A stretch of 64,000 bases of DNA from Marichromatium bheemlicum (GCF_012276755.1 NZ_JAAXKX010000014.1:46712-110711), one strand, 5' to 3'; counted from the first letter of the stretch, positions 18,670-28,085 are shown. The notes: generated from the letters alone by a model not told the origin. Translations and numbers: made by a program.

Positions 18670-19453
18670 GAACCGTGAAGCCGCTAAGGACGCGAAGAAA
18701 GCGATCAGCCTTCAACAAGCAGCCTCCAGTGTCGGTTTGCAGTCAACCTTGGCGGTACGAGCTAAGCCTGCGCTTCTCGCTGGAGGCTGACCGCAGGAAG
18801 CCTTTTTTCTCTTCGTGTTCTTTGCGGCTTCGCGGTTCAACCCGCTGGCGGCCGCCTGGTGGCGATGTTGGGTTGCCCGTCCTGGAGTCCCGAGGATTCG
18901 TCGATCGGTGGTGTATGGGCAACCCAACCTACGGGCTGGAGGCTGGTTGCTGAAGGCTTTTCCCTTTGCGCGCTTCGTGTCTTCGCGGTTCAACCCGCTG
19001 GCGGCCGCCTGGTGGCGATGTTGGGTTGCCCGTCCTGGGATCCCGGCGATTCGTCGATCGGTGGTGTATGGGCAACCCAACCTACGGGCTGGAGGCTGGT
19101 TGCTGAAGGCTTTTCTCCCCTTTGCGCGCTTCGTGTCTTCGCGGTTCAACCCGCTGGCGGCCGCCTGGTGGCGATGTTGGGTTGCCCGTCCTGGAGTCCC
19201 GAGGATTCGTCGATCGGTGGTGTATGGGCAACCCAACCTACGGGCTGGAGGCTGGTCGCTGAAGGCTTTTCTCCCCTTTGCGTGCTTTGTGTCTTCGCGG
19301 TTCAACCCGCTGGCGGCTGCCTGATGGCGATGTTGGGTTGCCCGTCCTGGCATCCCGAGGATTCGTCGATCGGTGGTGTATGGGCAACCCAACCTACGGG
19401 CTGGTCGCTGAAGGCTCTTCTCCCCTTTGCGTGCTTTGTGTCTTCGCGGTTCA
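18670..19453. repeat. Interspersed inverted-arm repeat, locus C, expanded
   Basis: The single left arm at 18670-18701 begins GAACCGTGAAGCCGCTAAGG. Five right arms follow in the opposite sense at 18811-18840, 18964-18992, 19120-19149, 19276-19305 and 19425-19453, each ending in TTCGCGGTTCA. The stretch just after the left arm (AACAAGCAGCCTCCAGTG) matches the centre of locus A. The region fills the gap between tRNA-Thr and thiO. No real gene is seen; translated frames are repetitive. Confidence 0.9.
18861..19453. repeat. Four tandem 153-156 bp units, each with a long hairpin
   Basis: Units start at 18861, 19014, 19170 and 19326 with GGCGATGTTGGGTTGCCCGT. Spacing is 153, 156 and 156 bp; the last unit is shorter. 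Within each unit GTTGGGTTGCCC pairs perfectly with GGGCAACCCAAC about 40 bp later, so each unit can form a 12-bp stem. Each unit ends with one right arm of the interspersed repeat. The units are nearly identical, which implies recent amplification. Because 153 and 156 are multiples of three, all frames stay open and give false repeated ORFs. Confidence 0.92.
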
Positions 19454-19480
19454 TCATCCCTGTCGGCTGATCGCCCTCGC

Positions 19481-20569
19481 TCAGTCCCGCGCGGCGTCGA
19501 GCGCATAGGGCGCGGCGTCGAGGATGGGGTCGCGCTCGAGCACCAGGTCGGTGAGCAGACGGGCCGAGGCCGGGCCGGTGACCAGGCCGTTACGGTAGTG
19601 GCCGGCGTTGAAATAGAGCCCGTCGATGCCGGGGTAGGCGCCGATATAGGGGATGCCGCTGGGCGAGCCGGGGCGCAGCCCGGACCAATGGTCCTCGATC
19701 GGGGTGCGCTTGAGCAGCGGGTAGAGTTCGACGGCGGCGCGATAGAGTTCTTCCTTGGCCTCGGCGGTGGTGCGCTTGACGAAGCCGGCCTGCTCCAGGG
19801 TCGAGCCGAAGAGGATGCGACCGTCGCGCCGGGGGATGATGTAGCGCTCGCGGTGCAGGGTGATGTGGTGGACCTGTCCGGGCTGGGCGTAGAAGAGGAT
19901 CATCTGGCCGCGCACCGGCTGGATCTCGGGGCTGTTGCCGAGCTGTTCGAGCAGCTTGGCGGTCCAGGCGCCGGCACAGATGATGACGCGCTCGGCGCGG
20001 ATCTCGCCCTTGGGGGTGCGTACCCCGACCGCGCGCCCGCCCTCGATCAGCAGCTCCAGCACCTCCTCCTGCTCGCGCAGCCGCACCTTGCGTTCGATGG
20101 TGCGGCGCAGCGCGCGGGTCAGGCGCGGGTTGCGCACCTGGCCGACGCCGGGGAGGCGCAGCGCCTGCTCGGGGCGGGGGCCGAGTTCGGGCTCGCTGGC
20201 GTGGAGCTGGCGGGCGTCGAGCACCTCGATGGCGGTGTCGTGACGTGCGGCCCAGTCGAGCGCGCGCTGGCGCTCCTCGGTGTCGAGCACCAGCATGCCG
20301 TTGACGGTGAGTTCGGGGTCGATCCCGGTCTCGTCGAGCAGTTCGGTGGTGAGCGTCGGGTAGACCGTCTGGCTCCAGGCGACCAGCCGCCCGACCGCGT
20401 CGGGATAGCGCCAGGGGTAGAGCGGCGAGAGGATACCGCCGCCGGCCCAGGACGATTGCTGGCCGGTCTTGCCCATCTCGACCAGGGTGGTGTCGACACC
20501 GGCGCGCGCCAGTTCACGCGCCGTCAATAGCCCGATGACGCCGCCACCGATGACCAGGATCTCGCTCAT
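19481..20569 (-). CDS. thiO: Glycine oxidase ThiO
   Basis: FAD enzyme that oxidises glycine to the imine used for the thiazole ring of thiamine. The 362-residue product begins MSEILVIGGGVIGLLTAREL, with the dinucleotide fold GGGVIG. DAO-family features include SSWAGGGILSPLYPWRYP, RGQMILFYAQPG and the C-terminal HWSGLRPGSPSGIPYIG and FNAGHYRNGLVTGP. The start at 20569 has AGGAG upstream. Other thiamine genes (thiS, thiG, thiE) are not in the window. ispH lies 127 bp upstream on the same strand. Confidence 0.92.
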   Translation of the reverse strand: MSEILVIGGGVIGLLTARELARAGVDTTLVEMGKTGQQSSWAGGGILSPLYPWRYPDAVGRLVAWSQTVYPTLTTELLDETGIDPELTVNGMLVLDTEERQRALDWAARHDTAIEVLDARQLHASEPELGPRPEQALRLPGVGQVRNPRLTRALRRTIERKVRLREQEEVLELLIEGGRAVGVRTPKGEIRAERVIICAGAWTAKLLEQLGNSPEIQPVRGQMILFYAQPGQVHHITLHRERYIIPRRDGRILFGSTLEQAGFVKRTTAEAKEELYRAAVELYPLLKRTPIEDHWSGLRPGSPSGIPYIGAYPGIDGLYFNAGHYRNGLVTGPASARLLTDLVLERDPILDAAPYALDAARD

Positions 20570-20696
20570 ACCGCTCTTCTCCTCGCGACCCGGTCGGTAC
20601 CGGGCCATCTCGATCAGGGATCGAGGCGGCCGCGGCCGCCTCCAACATCATCAGATGCGGTTTGGCGGGTCGAGGTACAAGCGTGGGGCGCCGTGG

Positions 20697-21644
20697 TCAG
20701 TCCTCGGCCGGTTCCCTGGTCAGCTCACGCGGCAGCGCGAACACCACCTGCTCGCGGATGCCGGGCTGCTCCTCGACCTCTGCCACGCCCCAGTCGCGCA
20801 GTTGGGTGATGACCCGCTCGACGAGGATCTCGGGGGCCGAGGCGCCGGCGGTCAGCCCGATCTTCGAGACCCCCTCGAGCCAGGCGCGGTCGATGTCTTC
20901 CGGGCCGTCGATCAGGTGGGCGTGGCAGCCGCGCTTCTCGGCCAGTTCGCGCAGCCGGTTGGAGTTGGAGCTGTTGGGCGAGCCGACCACCAGCAGCAGG
21001 TCGCAGCTCTCGGCCAGGCTCTTGACCGCGTCCTGACGGTTCTGGGTGGCGTAGCAGATGTCGCTCTTCTTCGGTCCCTGGATCGCCGGGAAGCGCTCGC
21101 GCAGTGCCGCGACGATGGTGGTGGTGTCGTCCATCGACAGCGTGGTCTGGGTGACATAGGCGATGTGCTCGGGATCGGCGACCTCGAGCCCGGCGACGTC
21201 CTCGGGGCGTTCGACCAGGTGTACCGCGGCGCCATCGGGGTCGCACTGGCCGAGGGTGCCGTCGACCTCGGGATGACCACGATGACCGATGAGCACCGTC
21301 TCGACACCGTTGCGGCAGTGCCGGGTGACCTCGAGGTGGACCTTGGTGACCAGCGGGCAGGTGGCGTCGAACACCCGCAGTCCGCGTGCCTCGGCCTCGC
21401 GCCGCACCGATTGCGGCACGCCGTGGGCGCTGAACACCAGGGTGGCGTCATCCGGTACCTCGTCGAGTTCCTCGACGAAGATGGCGCCGCGCGCGCGCAG
21501 CCCCTCGACCACGAAGCGGTTGTGCACCACCTCGTGACGAACGTAGATAGGAGCGCCGTAGCGTTCGAGGACGCGCTCGACGATGGCGATGGCGCGGTCG
21601 ACGCCGGCGCAGAAACCGCGGGGATTGGCTAGCAGGATAGTCAT
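20697..21644 (-). CDS. ispH: 4-hydroxy-3-methylbut-2-enyl diphosphate reductase
   Basis: Last step of the MEP isoprenoid pathway; it makes IPP and DMAPP with a [4Fe-4S] cluster. The three cluster cysteines are visible in [10 protein letters not shown] (residue 12), [11 protein letters not shown] and [13 protein letters not shown]. The E and H residues of the active site lie in HEVVHN and HGVPQSV. The length of 315 matches E. coli IspH (316). It follows fkpB by 94 bp, the same order as fkpB-ispH in E. coli. A phototroph needs a large isoprenoid flux for carotenoids and bacteriochlorophyll. Confidence 0.97.
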   Translation of the reverse strand: MTILLANPRGFCAGVDRAIAIVERVLERYGAPIYVRHEVVHNRFVVEGLRARGAIFVEELDEVPDDATLVFSAHGVPQSVRREAEARGLRVFDATCPLVTKVHLEVTRHCRNGVETVLIGHRGHPEVDGTLGQCDPDGAAVHLVERPEDVAGLEVADPEHIAYVTQTTLSMDDTTTIVAALRERFPAIQGPKKSDICYATQNRQDAVKSLAESCDLLLVVGSPNSSNSNRLRELAEKRGCHAHLIDGPEDIDRAWLEGVSKIGLTAGASAPEILVERVITQLRDWGVAEVEEQPGIREQVVFALPRELTREPAED

Positions 21645-21738
21645 GGCTCGGAACAGGATAGGCGATCGACGGGGGTTGAATACAGCGGGTGGTGTTCGGG
21701 GTTATCGCACGCGACCGGCGCACCGGTCGCGCTTGGGC

Positions 21739-22221
21739 TCAGGCCTCGACGGTGAGGATGGCGATGCGCAGCTGCAGCGCCCGCCCGGCGAAGGGGTGGT
21801 TGAAGTCGACCCGGACGCGCTTGCCCTCGGTCTCCAGCACCATGCCGCTGGTCTCCTGCCCGGTCGGGGTCTCGAAGGCGATCACCTTGCCCGGCTCAGG
21901 ATCGAGCCCTGGCGGGAACTCGCTGCGTTCGAGCCAGAAGACGTTGTTCTCGTCATAGGCGGCGAACAGCTCGGAGCCGTCGCCGGCGAAGGTGGTCTCG
22001 CTGCCGGCGGTCAGTCCGTCGATGGCCGCCTCCAGGGCCGGGGTCAGGGTGGCGTCGCCGACGGTGCAGCGGATCGGCTCCTCCTCGAAGGTGGAGAAGG
22101 CGACGAAGCCGTCCGGGAAGCGGACCTGGAGGTGGAAGGCGATGCGCCGTCCCGCAGCGACCGCGAGCGGGGGTTCGCTGACGGTCTCGGTGGGCGTGGA
22201 CAGGGTGTCGTTGGTGACCAT
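21739..22221 (-). CDS. fkpB: FKBP-type peptidyl-prolyl isomerase FkpB (SlpA)
   Basis: Cytoplasmic prolyl isomerase and chaperone of the SlyD/SlpA type. The 160-residue protein has RRIAFHLQVRFPDGFVAFSTF at the start of the FKBP fold, LTPALEAAIDGLTAGSETTF and the C-terminal VRVDFNHPFAGRALQLRIAIL typical of SlyD-like proteins. The inserted-in-flap domain is present (about 80-130). Two starts are possible, 22221 and 22242, and neither has a strong ribosome site. It precedes ispH on the same strand, which is the standard gammaproteobacterial arrangement. Confidence 0.92.
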   Translation of the reverse strand: MVTNDTLSTPTETVSEPPLAVAAGRRIAFHLQVRFPDGFVAFSTFEEEPIRCTVGDATLTPALEAAIDGLTAGSETTFAGDGSELFAAYDENNVFWLERSEFPPGLDPEPGKVIAFETPTGQETSGMVLETEGKRVRVDFNHPFAGRALQLRIAILTVEA

Positions 22222-22315
22222 GATGCAGTGGGTCCATTGCAACGGCGAGGGCGGGACCGGATGGCCCGCAAGGGCTCGACGTCTCCCGCCCCCGCTACGG
22301 ATAGGGTGGGCGCCG

Positions 22316-22453
22316 CTACAACAGCTCCTGGGTCACGAAGAGGTAACCGAGCGAGGTCGCGACGACCGCGATCGCGACGTACGGGATGAGGACGCAGACG
22401 CCCGGTAGGTCGTTGCAGAGCACGCTGAACCTGCAGAGTTTGCAGTGCCTCAT
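22316..22453 (-). CDS. Small cysteine-rich single-span membrane protein
   Basis: A 45-residue [23 protein letters not shown] followed by a hydrophobic helix ([19 protein letters not shown]). The CxxC-x5-C-x6-C arrangement before the helix could bind a metal. It lies between fkpB and the divergent rimO, on the fkpB strand, 94 bp upstream of fkpB. No clear ribosome site is visible, and length gives no statistical support. The Cys-plus-helix design is unlike the random ORFs around it, so it is kept with modest confidence. Confidence 0.45.
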   Translation of the reverse strand: MRHCKLCRFSVLCNDLPGVCVLIPYVAIAVVATSLGYLFVTQELL

Positions 22454-22754
22454 CTGTCTCGACCCTCCTGTTGCCATGCGCCCGGGCGCCGGCCTGTCCG
22501 TGTTCGCGCCGCGCCGCAAGCGCGCGCGGGGGGCGATCGCTGCCAGTATCGATCCCGTCTCGGAGTCCTGGCCGTATCACGTCTCTTCTCGGGTGTCCCG
22601 TCATGCCGTCGCGTTAGATGGCAAACGTCGCTATCGTTACCGATATACAGGGGACGATCAAGCACGACGCGTCGCCGCGATGACCCGCACCCGGTCTCGG
22701 CTGGGCGATAATGGCCGTCCGTCTCCAACCGTCAATCATATCAGCGAGCCTCAT
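22454..22754. other. Divergent intergenic region before rimO
   Basis: About 300 bp with no convincing gene. The in-frame extension of rimO back to 22386 has no family similarity and poor composition. It must hold the rimO promoter; the stretch 22615-22660 is less GC-rich than its surroundings, but no clear -35/-10 pair was found. Confidence 0.4.
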
Positions 22755-24095
22755 TTGGACATCTCATCCCCATCCGCCGCCGCCCCGACCGTGGGCTTCG
22801 TCAGTCTCGGCTGCCCCAAGGCCACGGTCGACTCCGAACTCATCCTCACCCGGCTGCGCGCCGAGGGTTATCGGGTGGTGCATGACTATGCCGATGCCGA
22901 GCTGGTGATCATCAATACCTGCGCCTTCATCGATGCCGCCGAGCGTGAGTCGCTGGAGGTGATCGGCGAGGCCCTGGAGGAGAACGATCGGGTGGTGGTC
23001 ACCGGCTGTCTCGGCGCGCGCGCCGAGCGCATCCGCGCCGTCCACCCCGAGGTCCTGGCGATCACCGGCCCGCATGCGCTCGAGGAGGTGATGGCGGTGG
23101 TGCACGACGAGTTGCCCGCCCCGCACGACCCCTTCACCAGCCTGGTGCCGCCTCAGGGTATCCGGCTCACCCCGCGCCACTTCGCCTATCTCAAGATCTC
23201 CGAGGGCTGCGACCATCGCTGTACCTTCTGCATCATCCCCAGCCTGCGCGGTGACCTGGTCAGTCGTGGTATCGGTGAGGTGCTCGGCGAGGCTGAGCGG
23301 TTGGTCGAGGCCGGGGTGCGCGAGCTGCTGGTGGTTGCCCAGGACACCAGCGCCTATGGTCGCGATCTCAAGTATGCCCCGGGTTTCCACGGTGGGCGAC
23401 CGTTACGCACCGACATCACCAGCCTGGCCCGCGAACTCGGTCAGCTGCCGGCGTGGACCCGGCTGCACTACGTCTATCCCTATCCGCAGGTCGACGAGCT
23501 GATCCCGTTGATGGCCGAGGGGCTGATCCTGCCCTATCTCGACATGCCGCTGCAGCACGGCAACCCTCGGGTGCTGCGCGCGATGCGCCGTCCGGCGGCC
23601 ACCGAGCGGGTGCTCGAGCGTCTCGCGCGCTGGCGCGCGCAGTGTCCCGAACTGGTGCTGCGCAGCACCTTCATCGTCGGCTTCCCCGGTGAGACCGAGG
23701 CCGAGTTCGAGTCGCTGCTGGACTTCCTGCGCGAGGCCGAACTCGACCGCGTCGGCTGCTTCCCCTACTCGCCGGTGGAGGGCGCGGCGGCCAACGACCT
23801 GGCCGGCGCGGTGCCCGCCGAGGAGCGCGAGGCGCGGCGCGAGCGCTTCATGGAGGTCCAGGCCGAGATCAGCCGTGCCAAGCTCGCCGCACGGGTCGGC
23901 GAGCGCATGACGGTGCTGGTCGACGCAGTGCACGAGGACGAGGTGGTGGCGCGCAGCTATGGTGACGCACCCGAGATCGACGGCAACGTCTTGGTGCCGG
24001 GTGCCTGGGAGATCGACCCTGGCGACTTCATCGAGGTCGAGATCACCGCCTCGGGTGAGCACGACCTGTGGGCACGGCCGATCGACCCGGCATGA
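22755..24095 (+). CDS. rimO: Ribosomal protein S12 methylthiotransferase RimO
   Basis: Radical-SAM enzyme that adds a methylthio group to an Asp of ribosomal protein S12. From the TTG at 22755 the product is 446 residues, against 441 for E. coli RimO. The N-terminal UPF0004 domain begins [16 protein letters not shown], with NTCAF and TGCLGAR supplying the first cluster cysteines. The radical-SAM motif CDHRCTFC is near residue 150, and a TRAM domain ends the protein. The TTG has no strong ribosome site. Upstream in-frame starts would add non-conserved sequence. Confidence 0.93.
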   Translation: MDISSPSAAAPTVGFVSLGCPKATVDSELILTRLRAEGYRVVHDYADAELVIINTCAFIDAAERESLEVIGEALEENDRVVVTGCLGARAERIRAVHPEVLAITGPHALEEVMAVVHDELPAPHDPFTSLVPPQGIRLTPRHFAYLKISEGCDHRCTFCIIPSLRGDLVSRGIGEVLGEAERLVEAGVRELLVVAQDTSAYGRDLKYAPGFHGGRPLRTDITSLARELGQLPAWTRLHYVYPYPQVDELIPLMAEGLILPYLDMPLQHGNPRVLRAMRRPAATERVLERLARWRAQCPELVLRSTFIVGFPGETEAEFESLLDFLREAELDRVGCFPYSPVEGAAANDLAGAVPAEEREARRERFMEVQAEISRAKLAARVGERMTVLVDAVHEDEVVARSYGDAPEIDGNVLVPGAWEIDPGDFIEVEITASGEHDLWARPIDPA

Positions 24096-24134
24096 GCCCG
24101 TGCGGTGGGCGGCGAGGTGCCGCCCGGCGCTGGC

Positions 24135-24335
24135 TCAGAAGGCCGGGCCCGCGCTCTTGCCGAGCTTCTTGAGGATGGTGGCCAGCGGGCAGAAGCCGGT
24201 GAAGGCCGACTGCAGCAGGTTGGCGCCGACGAAGCCGGTGAACCACAGGAAATGGATGCTGACGGTGGCCGCGAGGATGGTCGAGAGCAGCACAAAGGCG
24301 CCGGCGACGGCGAGAACGATGCGTTCGATGGACAT
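24135..24335 (-). CDS. DUF2892 (YgaP-type) small membrane protein
   Basis: A 66-residue protein starting MSIERIVLAVAGAFVLLSTI with two hydrophobic helices (about 6-25 and 30-45) and the DUF2892 signature FTGFVGANLLQSAFTGFCPLATILKKLG. The Cys in GFCPL is the conserved one. In YgaP this domain is fused to a rhodanese; here it stands alone, as in many sulfur bacteria. A GGAAG ribosome site precedes the ATG at 24335. It is convergent with rimO and divergent from the APH-kinase gene. The function of the isolated domain is not known. Confidence 0.85.
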   Translation of the reverse strand: MSIERIVLAVAGAFVLLSTILAATVSIHFLWFTGFVGANLLQSAFTGFCPLATILKKLGKSAGPAF

Positions 24336-24449
24336 GGGAGCTTCCGCTTCGGTTGCGATGGGTGTCAGCGGCGGAGTATTAACCAATGCTTATACTGGAT
24401 TCAACCACGCTGCTTCCCAGTGGTCGACGAACGCCCTGGAGGAGGTGTC

Positions 24450-26051
24450 ATGGATGCCAACGCGTTTCCCCGGCTGATCGAGGCGTTGCAGCGCCCCGAG
24501 GCCTATCCCCACCCGGTCGACCGGGTCGAGCACATCGAGACCCACATCTCCCACGTGCTGCTTGCCGGTGATTTTGCCTACAAGCTCAAGAAGCCGCTCG
24601 ACCTCGGCTTCATCGACTGCTCCACTCTGGCGCTGCGTCGTCACTGCTGTGAAGAGGAGATCCGGCTCAACAGCCGGCTCGCGCCGACGATCTATCTCGA
24701 CGTGGTGGCGATCGGCGGTGACGCCGTGCACCCACGCATCGGTGCCGCGGGCGCGGTGCTGGAGTACGCGGTGCGGATGCGCCGTTTCGCACAGTCGGCG
24801 TTGCTCGCGCACCAGCCCCTCGACGCCCCCCTGATCGACCGGCTGGCCGAGCGCGTGGCCGATTTCCACGCCGCCATCCCGGCCGCCGCGCCCGATGCCC
24901 CCTGGGGGGCGCCCGACATGGTGCTCGCGCCGATGCTCGAGAACGTCGAGCAGATCCGTGCGCGGGTCGAGGCGCCGGCGCTGCTGACGCGGCTGCAACG
25001 CATCGAGGACTGGACCCGGGCGCGCTGGCAGGCGCTGCGTCCGGCGCTCGAACAGCGCCGTGCCGAGGGTTGGATCCGCGAGTGTCATGGTGATATGCAT
25101 CGTGGCAACATCGCGTTGATCGACGGCGAGCCGCAGATCTTCGACGGCATCGATTTCTCCCCGGAGCTGCGCTGGATCGACACCGCCAGCGAACTCGCCT
25201 TCCTGGTCATGGACCTACAGGTCGCCGGTGAACCGGGGCTGGCGCAGCGCCTGCTCAACGGCTATCTGGAGCGTAGCGGCGACTACGGGTTACTGGCGCT
25301 GCTGCGTCTCTATCAGTGCTACCGGGCGATGGTGCGCGCTAAGGTTGGTGCGATCCGTGCTGAACAGGCGGGGCTGACCGCGGCCGAGCGTGCCGCCGCC
25401 TGGGGGGAGTGCGTACGCTACCTGGCGCTGGCCGAGGGCTACACCCGGGCGCGTCGGCCCCGGCTGCTGATCGCCTGCGGGCTCTCGGGTTCAGGCAAGA
25501 GCCACATGGCCAGCGCGCTCTGCGACCGCCAGCCCTTCGTCCACCTGCGCTCGGACGTCGAGCGCAAACGGCTGTTCGGGCTCGAGGCGCAGGCGCGCAC
25601 CAACACCGGGGTCGACGGGGGCATCTATTTCCCCTCGGCCACCGAGTGGACCTATACACGCCTGTTACAGCTGACCGAGACCATCCTCGCCAGTGGTCAC
25701 GACGTGCTGGTCGACGCCACCTTCACCGCACGCCAGCGTCGCGCCGGATTCGCCGCGCTGGCACGGCGTCTCGGCGCCGGGTTCGCCATCCTCGCGCTGG
25801 AGGCGCCGCTGGCGGTGCTGCGCGAGCGCGTCACCCGGCGTCTGGCTGCCGGCAACGACGCCTCCGAGGCGACGCTGGCGGTACTCGAGCGCCAGCATGC
25901 GCGTTGCGAGCCGCCGCAGGGCGAGGAGTGCGCCCAGCTGGTGCGTGTCGACACCAGCGCCGAGCCCGCCCTCGAACAGGTCATCGAGCAGCTCGAGACC
26001 GTGTTCGCCGGACAAACCCAGTCCTGCGATCTCGCCGCGCCGCCCCACTGA
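24450..26051 (+). CDS. Fusion of aminoglycoside-phosphotransferase-like domain and P-loop kinase
   Basis: A 533-residue two-domain protein. Residues 1-330 are an APH/choline-kinase-like domain: AYKLKKPLDLGF (Lys for ATP), CHGDMHRGNIALID (catalytic loop) and IFDGIDFSPELRWID (metal-binding Asp). Residues 340-533 form a P-loop kinase of the gluconate/zeta-toxin-like AAA_33 type with LIACGLSGSGKSHMA and VDATFTARQRRAGF. The same fusion is widespread in proteobacteria without a known substrate. The ATG at 24450 follows GGAGGAGG. It likely phosphorylates a small molecule; resistance is not implied by the APH name. Confidence 0.9.
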   Translation: MDANAFPRLIEALQRPEAYPHPVDRVEHIETHISHVLLAGDFAYKLKKPLDLGFIDCSTLALRRHCCEEEIRLNSRLAPTIYLDVVAIGGDAVHPRIGAAGAVLEYAVRMRRFAQSALLAHQPLDAPLIDRLAERVADFHAAIPAAAPDAPWGAPDMVLAPMLENVEQIRARVEAPALLTRLQRIEDWTRARWQALRPALEQRRAEGWIRECHGDMHRGNIALIDGEPQIFDGIDFSPELRWIDTASELAFLVMDLQVAGEPGLAQRLLNGYLERSGDYGLLALLRLYQCYRAMVRAKVGAIRAEQAGLTAAERAAAWGECVRYLALAEGYTRARRPRLLIACGLSGSGKSHMASALCDRQPFVHLRSDVERKRLFGLEAQARTNTGVDGGIYFPSATEWTYTRLLQLTETILASGHDVLVDATFTARQRRAGFAALARRLGAGFAILALEAPLAVLRERVTRRLAAGNDASEATLAVLERQHARCEPPQGEECAQLVRVDTSAEPALEQVIEQLETVFAGQTQSCDLAAPPH

Positions 26052-26058
26052 ACCCGCC

Positions 26059-26937
26059 TCATCCCAGCAGCACCAGCGCCGCGCCGGCGAGCATCAGCAC
26101 GCCGGCGGGCAGACGCGCGCGCAGCCCGCGCTCGCCGAAGCAGAGCGCGCCGTAGAGCATGCCGAAGAGCAGGCTGGTGCGCTTGAGCGCGATCATGTAG
26201 GCGACCTCGGTCGCGGCGATGGCGAGGAAGTGGGTGTAGACCATCACCGCGCTCAGCGCCGCGACCACCAGCACCGCCCAGGGGTGGCGCGCCAGCGCGA
26301 GCAGCCGGCGTGGGCGCGGCAGCGCCAGCACCAGCAGCGCGGTGACCCCGAGCAGGGCGAAGTAGAAGGCGCCGAACTGCGCCGGCGGCAGGTACTGCAT
26401 CGCGCCCTTGCCGAGGGTGGCGGTGAGGGCGTAAATCGCCGCCACTGCGAGCATCAGCCGCGCGCCGCGCTGCTCGAGGATGGCGCCGAGCGGACGCAGC
26501 CAACTGCGCCAGTCGCGCGCCCGGGCATGGCCGACGTTGAGCAGCCAGGCCCCGGCCACCACCAGCACCACGCCGAGCGCGCCGCGCGCGCTCACCGTCT
26601 CGTCGAGCAGCAGCCAGGCGACCAGCAGCACGAACACCGGGGTGAAGGCGAGATAGGGCAGGGTGAGCGAGAGCGGGTGGTCGCGGATGGCGCGCATGTA
26701 GAGCAGCATCGCCGCGATCTCCAGCGGCACCAGCGCCGCCAGCCAGCCCCAGAAGGCGGGCGCGAGGGTGTCGAGTGGCGGCAGGTCGGTGAGCAGCGGG
26801 GCGAGCAGCACGCCGCTCAGGGTGAGGCGCACCAGCGCCAGCTCGGCGGCCGAGAGCGCGCCGAGCCAGGCCTTGGTGGCGGCATCGGCGCTGGCCAGGG
26901 CGAGGGCGCAGAGCAGCGACAGGCTCACCCAGTCCAT
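26059..26937 (-). CDS. EamA/DMT-family transporter
   Basis: A 292-residue inner-membrane protein with ten predicted helices in two EamA repeats. The first starts MDWVSLSLLCALALASADAA and the second near LMLAVAAIYALTATLGKGA. DMT members export amino acids, nucleobases or other small molecules, and the substrate cannot be told from sequence. The C-terminal half resembles YdcZ/RhaT-type exporters only in topology. It begins 15 bp after the dusA stop on the same strand, so the two may be co-transcribed, and it converges on the APH-kinase gene with a 7-bp gap. Confidence 0.88.
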   Translation of the reverse strand: MDWVSLSLLCALALASADAATKAWLGALSAAELALVRLTLSGVLLAPLLTDLPPLDTLAPAFWGWLAALVPLEIAAMLLYMRAIRDHPLSLTLPYLAFTPVFVLLVAWLLLDETVSARGALGVVLVVAGAWLLNVGHARARDWRSWLRPLGAILEQRGARLMLAVAAIYALTATLGKGAMQYLPPAQFGAFYFALLGVTALLVLALPRPRRLLALARHPWAVLVVAALSAVMVYTHFLAIAATEVAYMIALKRTSLLFGMLYGALCFGERGLRARLPAGVLMLAGAALVLLG

Positions 26938-26952
26938 GGCCGCGGCGCCGGA

Positions 26953-27942
26953 TCAGTCGGCGGCGGCGGGTCGCATGCGCCGCGGCAGCGCCTCGGTCAG
27001 CACCTCGCAGCCGGCGCCGGGGAGATGGGCGTGCTCGCTGATCCAGCGGCGCCAGAGGCGGGCGCCGGGACGGCCCTGGAAGAGTCCGAGCAGGTGACGG
27101 CTGATCGCGGTCAGCGGCACCCCGGCGTCGAGTTCGCGCTGGATATAGGGCAGCATCCGCTCGATGACCTGGTGGCGGGTCGGCGGCGGGGTCGGGTCGG
27201 CGAAGATGCGCGCGTCGGCCGCGGCGAGGATCCAGGGGTTGTGGTAGGCCTCACGGCCGATCATCACCCCGTCGAGGGTCTCGAGCAGGGCGCAGGCCTG
27301 ATCGAGGTCCTGCACCCCGCCGTTGAGGCTGATCGAGAGCGTGGGGAAGTCGCGCTTGAGCTGCAGCACCACGTCGTAGCGCAGCGGCGGGATGTCGCGG
27401 TTCTCCTTCGGACTCAGCCCGGAGAGCCACGCCTTGCGCGCGTGCACGATCAGCGCGTCGCAGCCGGCCTCGACCTGGGCACCGACGAAGTCGACCAGCT
27501 CGCCGTAGCTGTCGCGATCGTCGATGCCGATGCGGCTCTTGACCGTCACCGGGACCGCCACCGCGTCCTTCATTGCCCGCACGCAATCGGCCACCACCCC
27601 CGGCTCGGCCATCAGACAGGCGCCGAAGCGCCCGTTCTGCACCCGGTCGGAGGGGCAGCCGACGTTGATGTTGATCTCGTCGTAGCCATACTCGGCACCG
27701 AGTCGGGCGCAGCTGGCCATGTCGGCGGGATCGGAGCCGCCGAGCTGCAGCGCCACCGGGTGCTCGCTCGGATCGAAGCGCAGGAAGCGCTCGCGGTCGC
27801 CGTGGAGCAGCGCGCCGGTGGTCACCATCTCGGTGTAGAGCAGGGCGTGACGGCTGATCAGCCGGAGGAAATAACGGCAGTGGCGATCGGTCCAGTCCAA
27901 CATCGGGGCGATGGACAGACGACGGTCTAGCGGTGCAGGCAT
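26953..27942 (-). CDS. dusA: tRNA-dihydrouridine synthase DusA
   Basis: FMN enzyme that reduces uridines in the tRNA D loop (U20/U20a for DusA). The 329-residue product begins MPAPLDRRLSIAPMLDWTDRH. The catalytic cysteine lies in ININVGCPSDRVQNGRFGACLM. FMN-binding motifs include VTVKSRIGIDD and SLNGGVQDL, followed by IGREAYHNPW. The length matches the DusA subfamily (about 330). The longer in-frame ORF to 28041 adds a non-conserved leader. A gorA-type gene lies upstream, separated by a strong hairpin. Confidence 0.95.
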   Translation of the reverse strand: MPAPLDRRLSIAPMLDWTDRHCRYFLRLISRHALLYTEMVTTGALLHGDRERFLRFDPSEHPVALQLGGSDPADMASCARLGAEYGYDEININVGCPSDRVQNGRFGACLMAEPGVVADCVRAMKDAVAVPVTVKSRIGIDDRDSYGELVDFVGAQVEAGCDALIVHARKAWLSGLSPKENRDIPPLRYDVVLQLKRDFPTLSISLNGGVQDLDQACALLETLDGVMIGREAYHNPWILAAADARIFADPTPPPTRHQVIERMLPYIQRELDAGVPLTAISRHLLGLFQGRPGARLWRRWISEHAHLPGAGCEVLTEALPRRMRPAAAD

Positions 27943-28059
27943 GGCGCGGGTCGGGCTCGGGCTGGGGACGCCGGCAGGCGAGGGCCGGGTCGTTGATCTC
28001 GAGCGGGGATTGTCCGCGACCGGGCCGATTTTTTCCATCACCGGCGCGGTCGCGGTGGG

Positions 28060-28085
28060 GTCCGCCCGCCGGGCGGCGGGCGGAC
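28060..28085 (-). terminator. GC-rich hairpin after garA
   Basis: GTCCGCCCGCC (28060-28070) pairs perfectly over 11 bp with GGCGGGCGGAC (28075-28085) across a four-base loop. It starts 5 bp beyond the garA stop on the minus strand. No T-run follows, so it may act as an mRNA end stabiliser or a factor-assisted terminator. Confidence 0.65.

Noticed and set aside
18861..19453. Possible CRISPR array
   Set aside because: Units are about 155 bp and nearly identical throughout; there are no short repeats with unique spacers and no cas genes.
18712..19506. 264-residue repetitive ORF over the tandem array
   Set aside because: Open only because the units are 153-156 bp, multiples of three; no start signal or conserved domain.
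24450..26051. Aminoglycoside resistance gene
   Set aside because: The APH-like fold is shared by many small-molecule kinases and the fusion is chromosomal and widespread; nothing suggests resistance.
25693..27930. 745-residue plus-strand ORF
   Set aside because: Antisense to the EamA and dusA genes; Gln/Arg/Ala-rich with no family features, a typical high-GC shadow.
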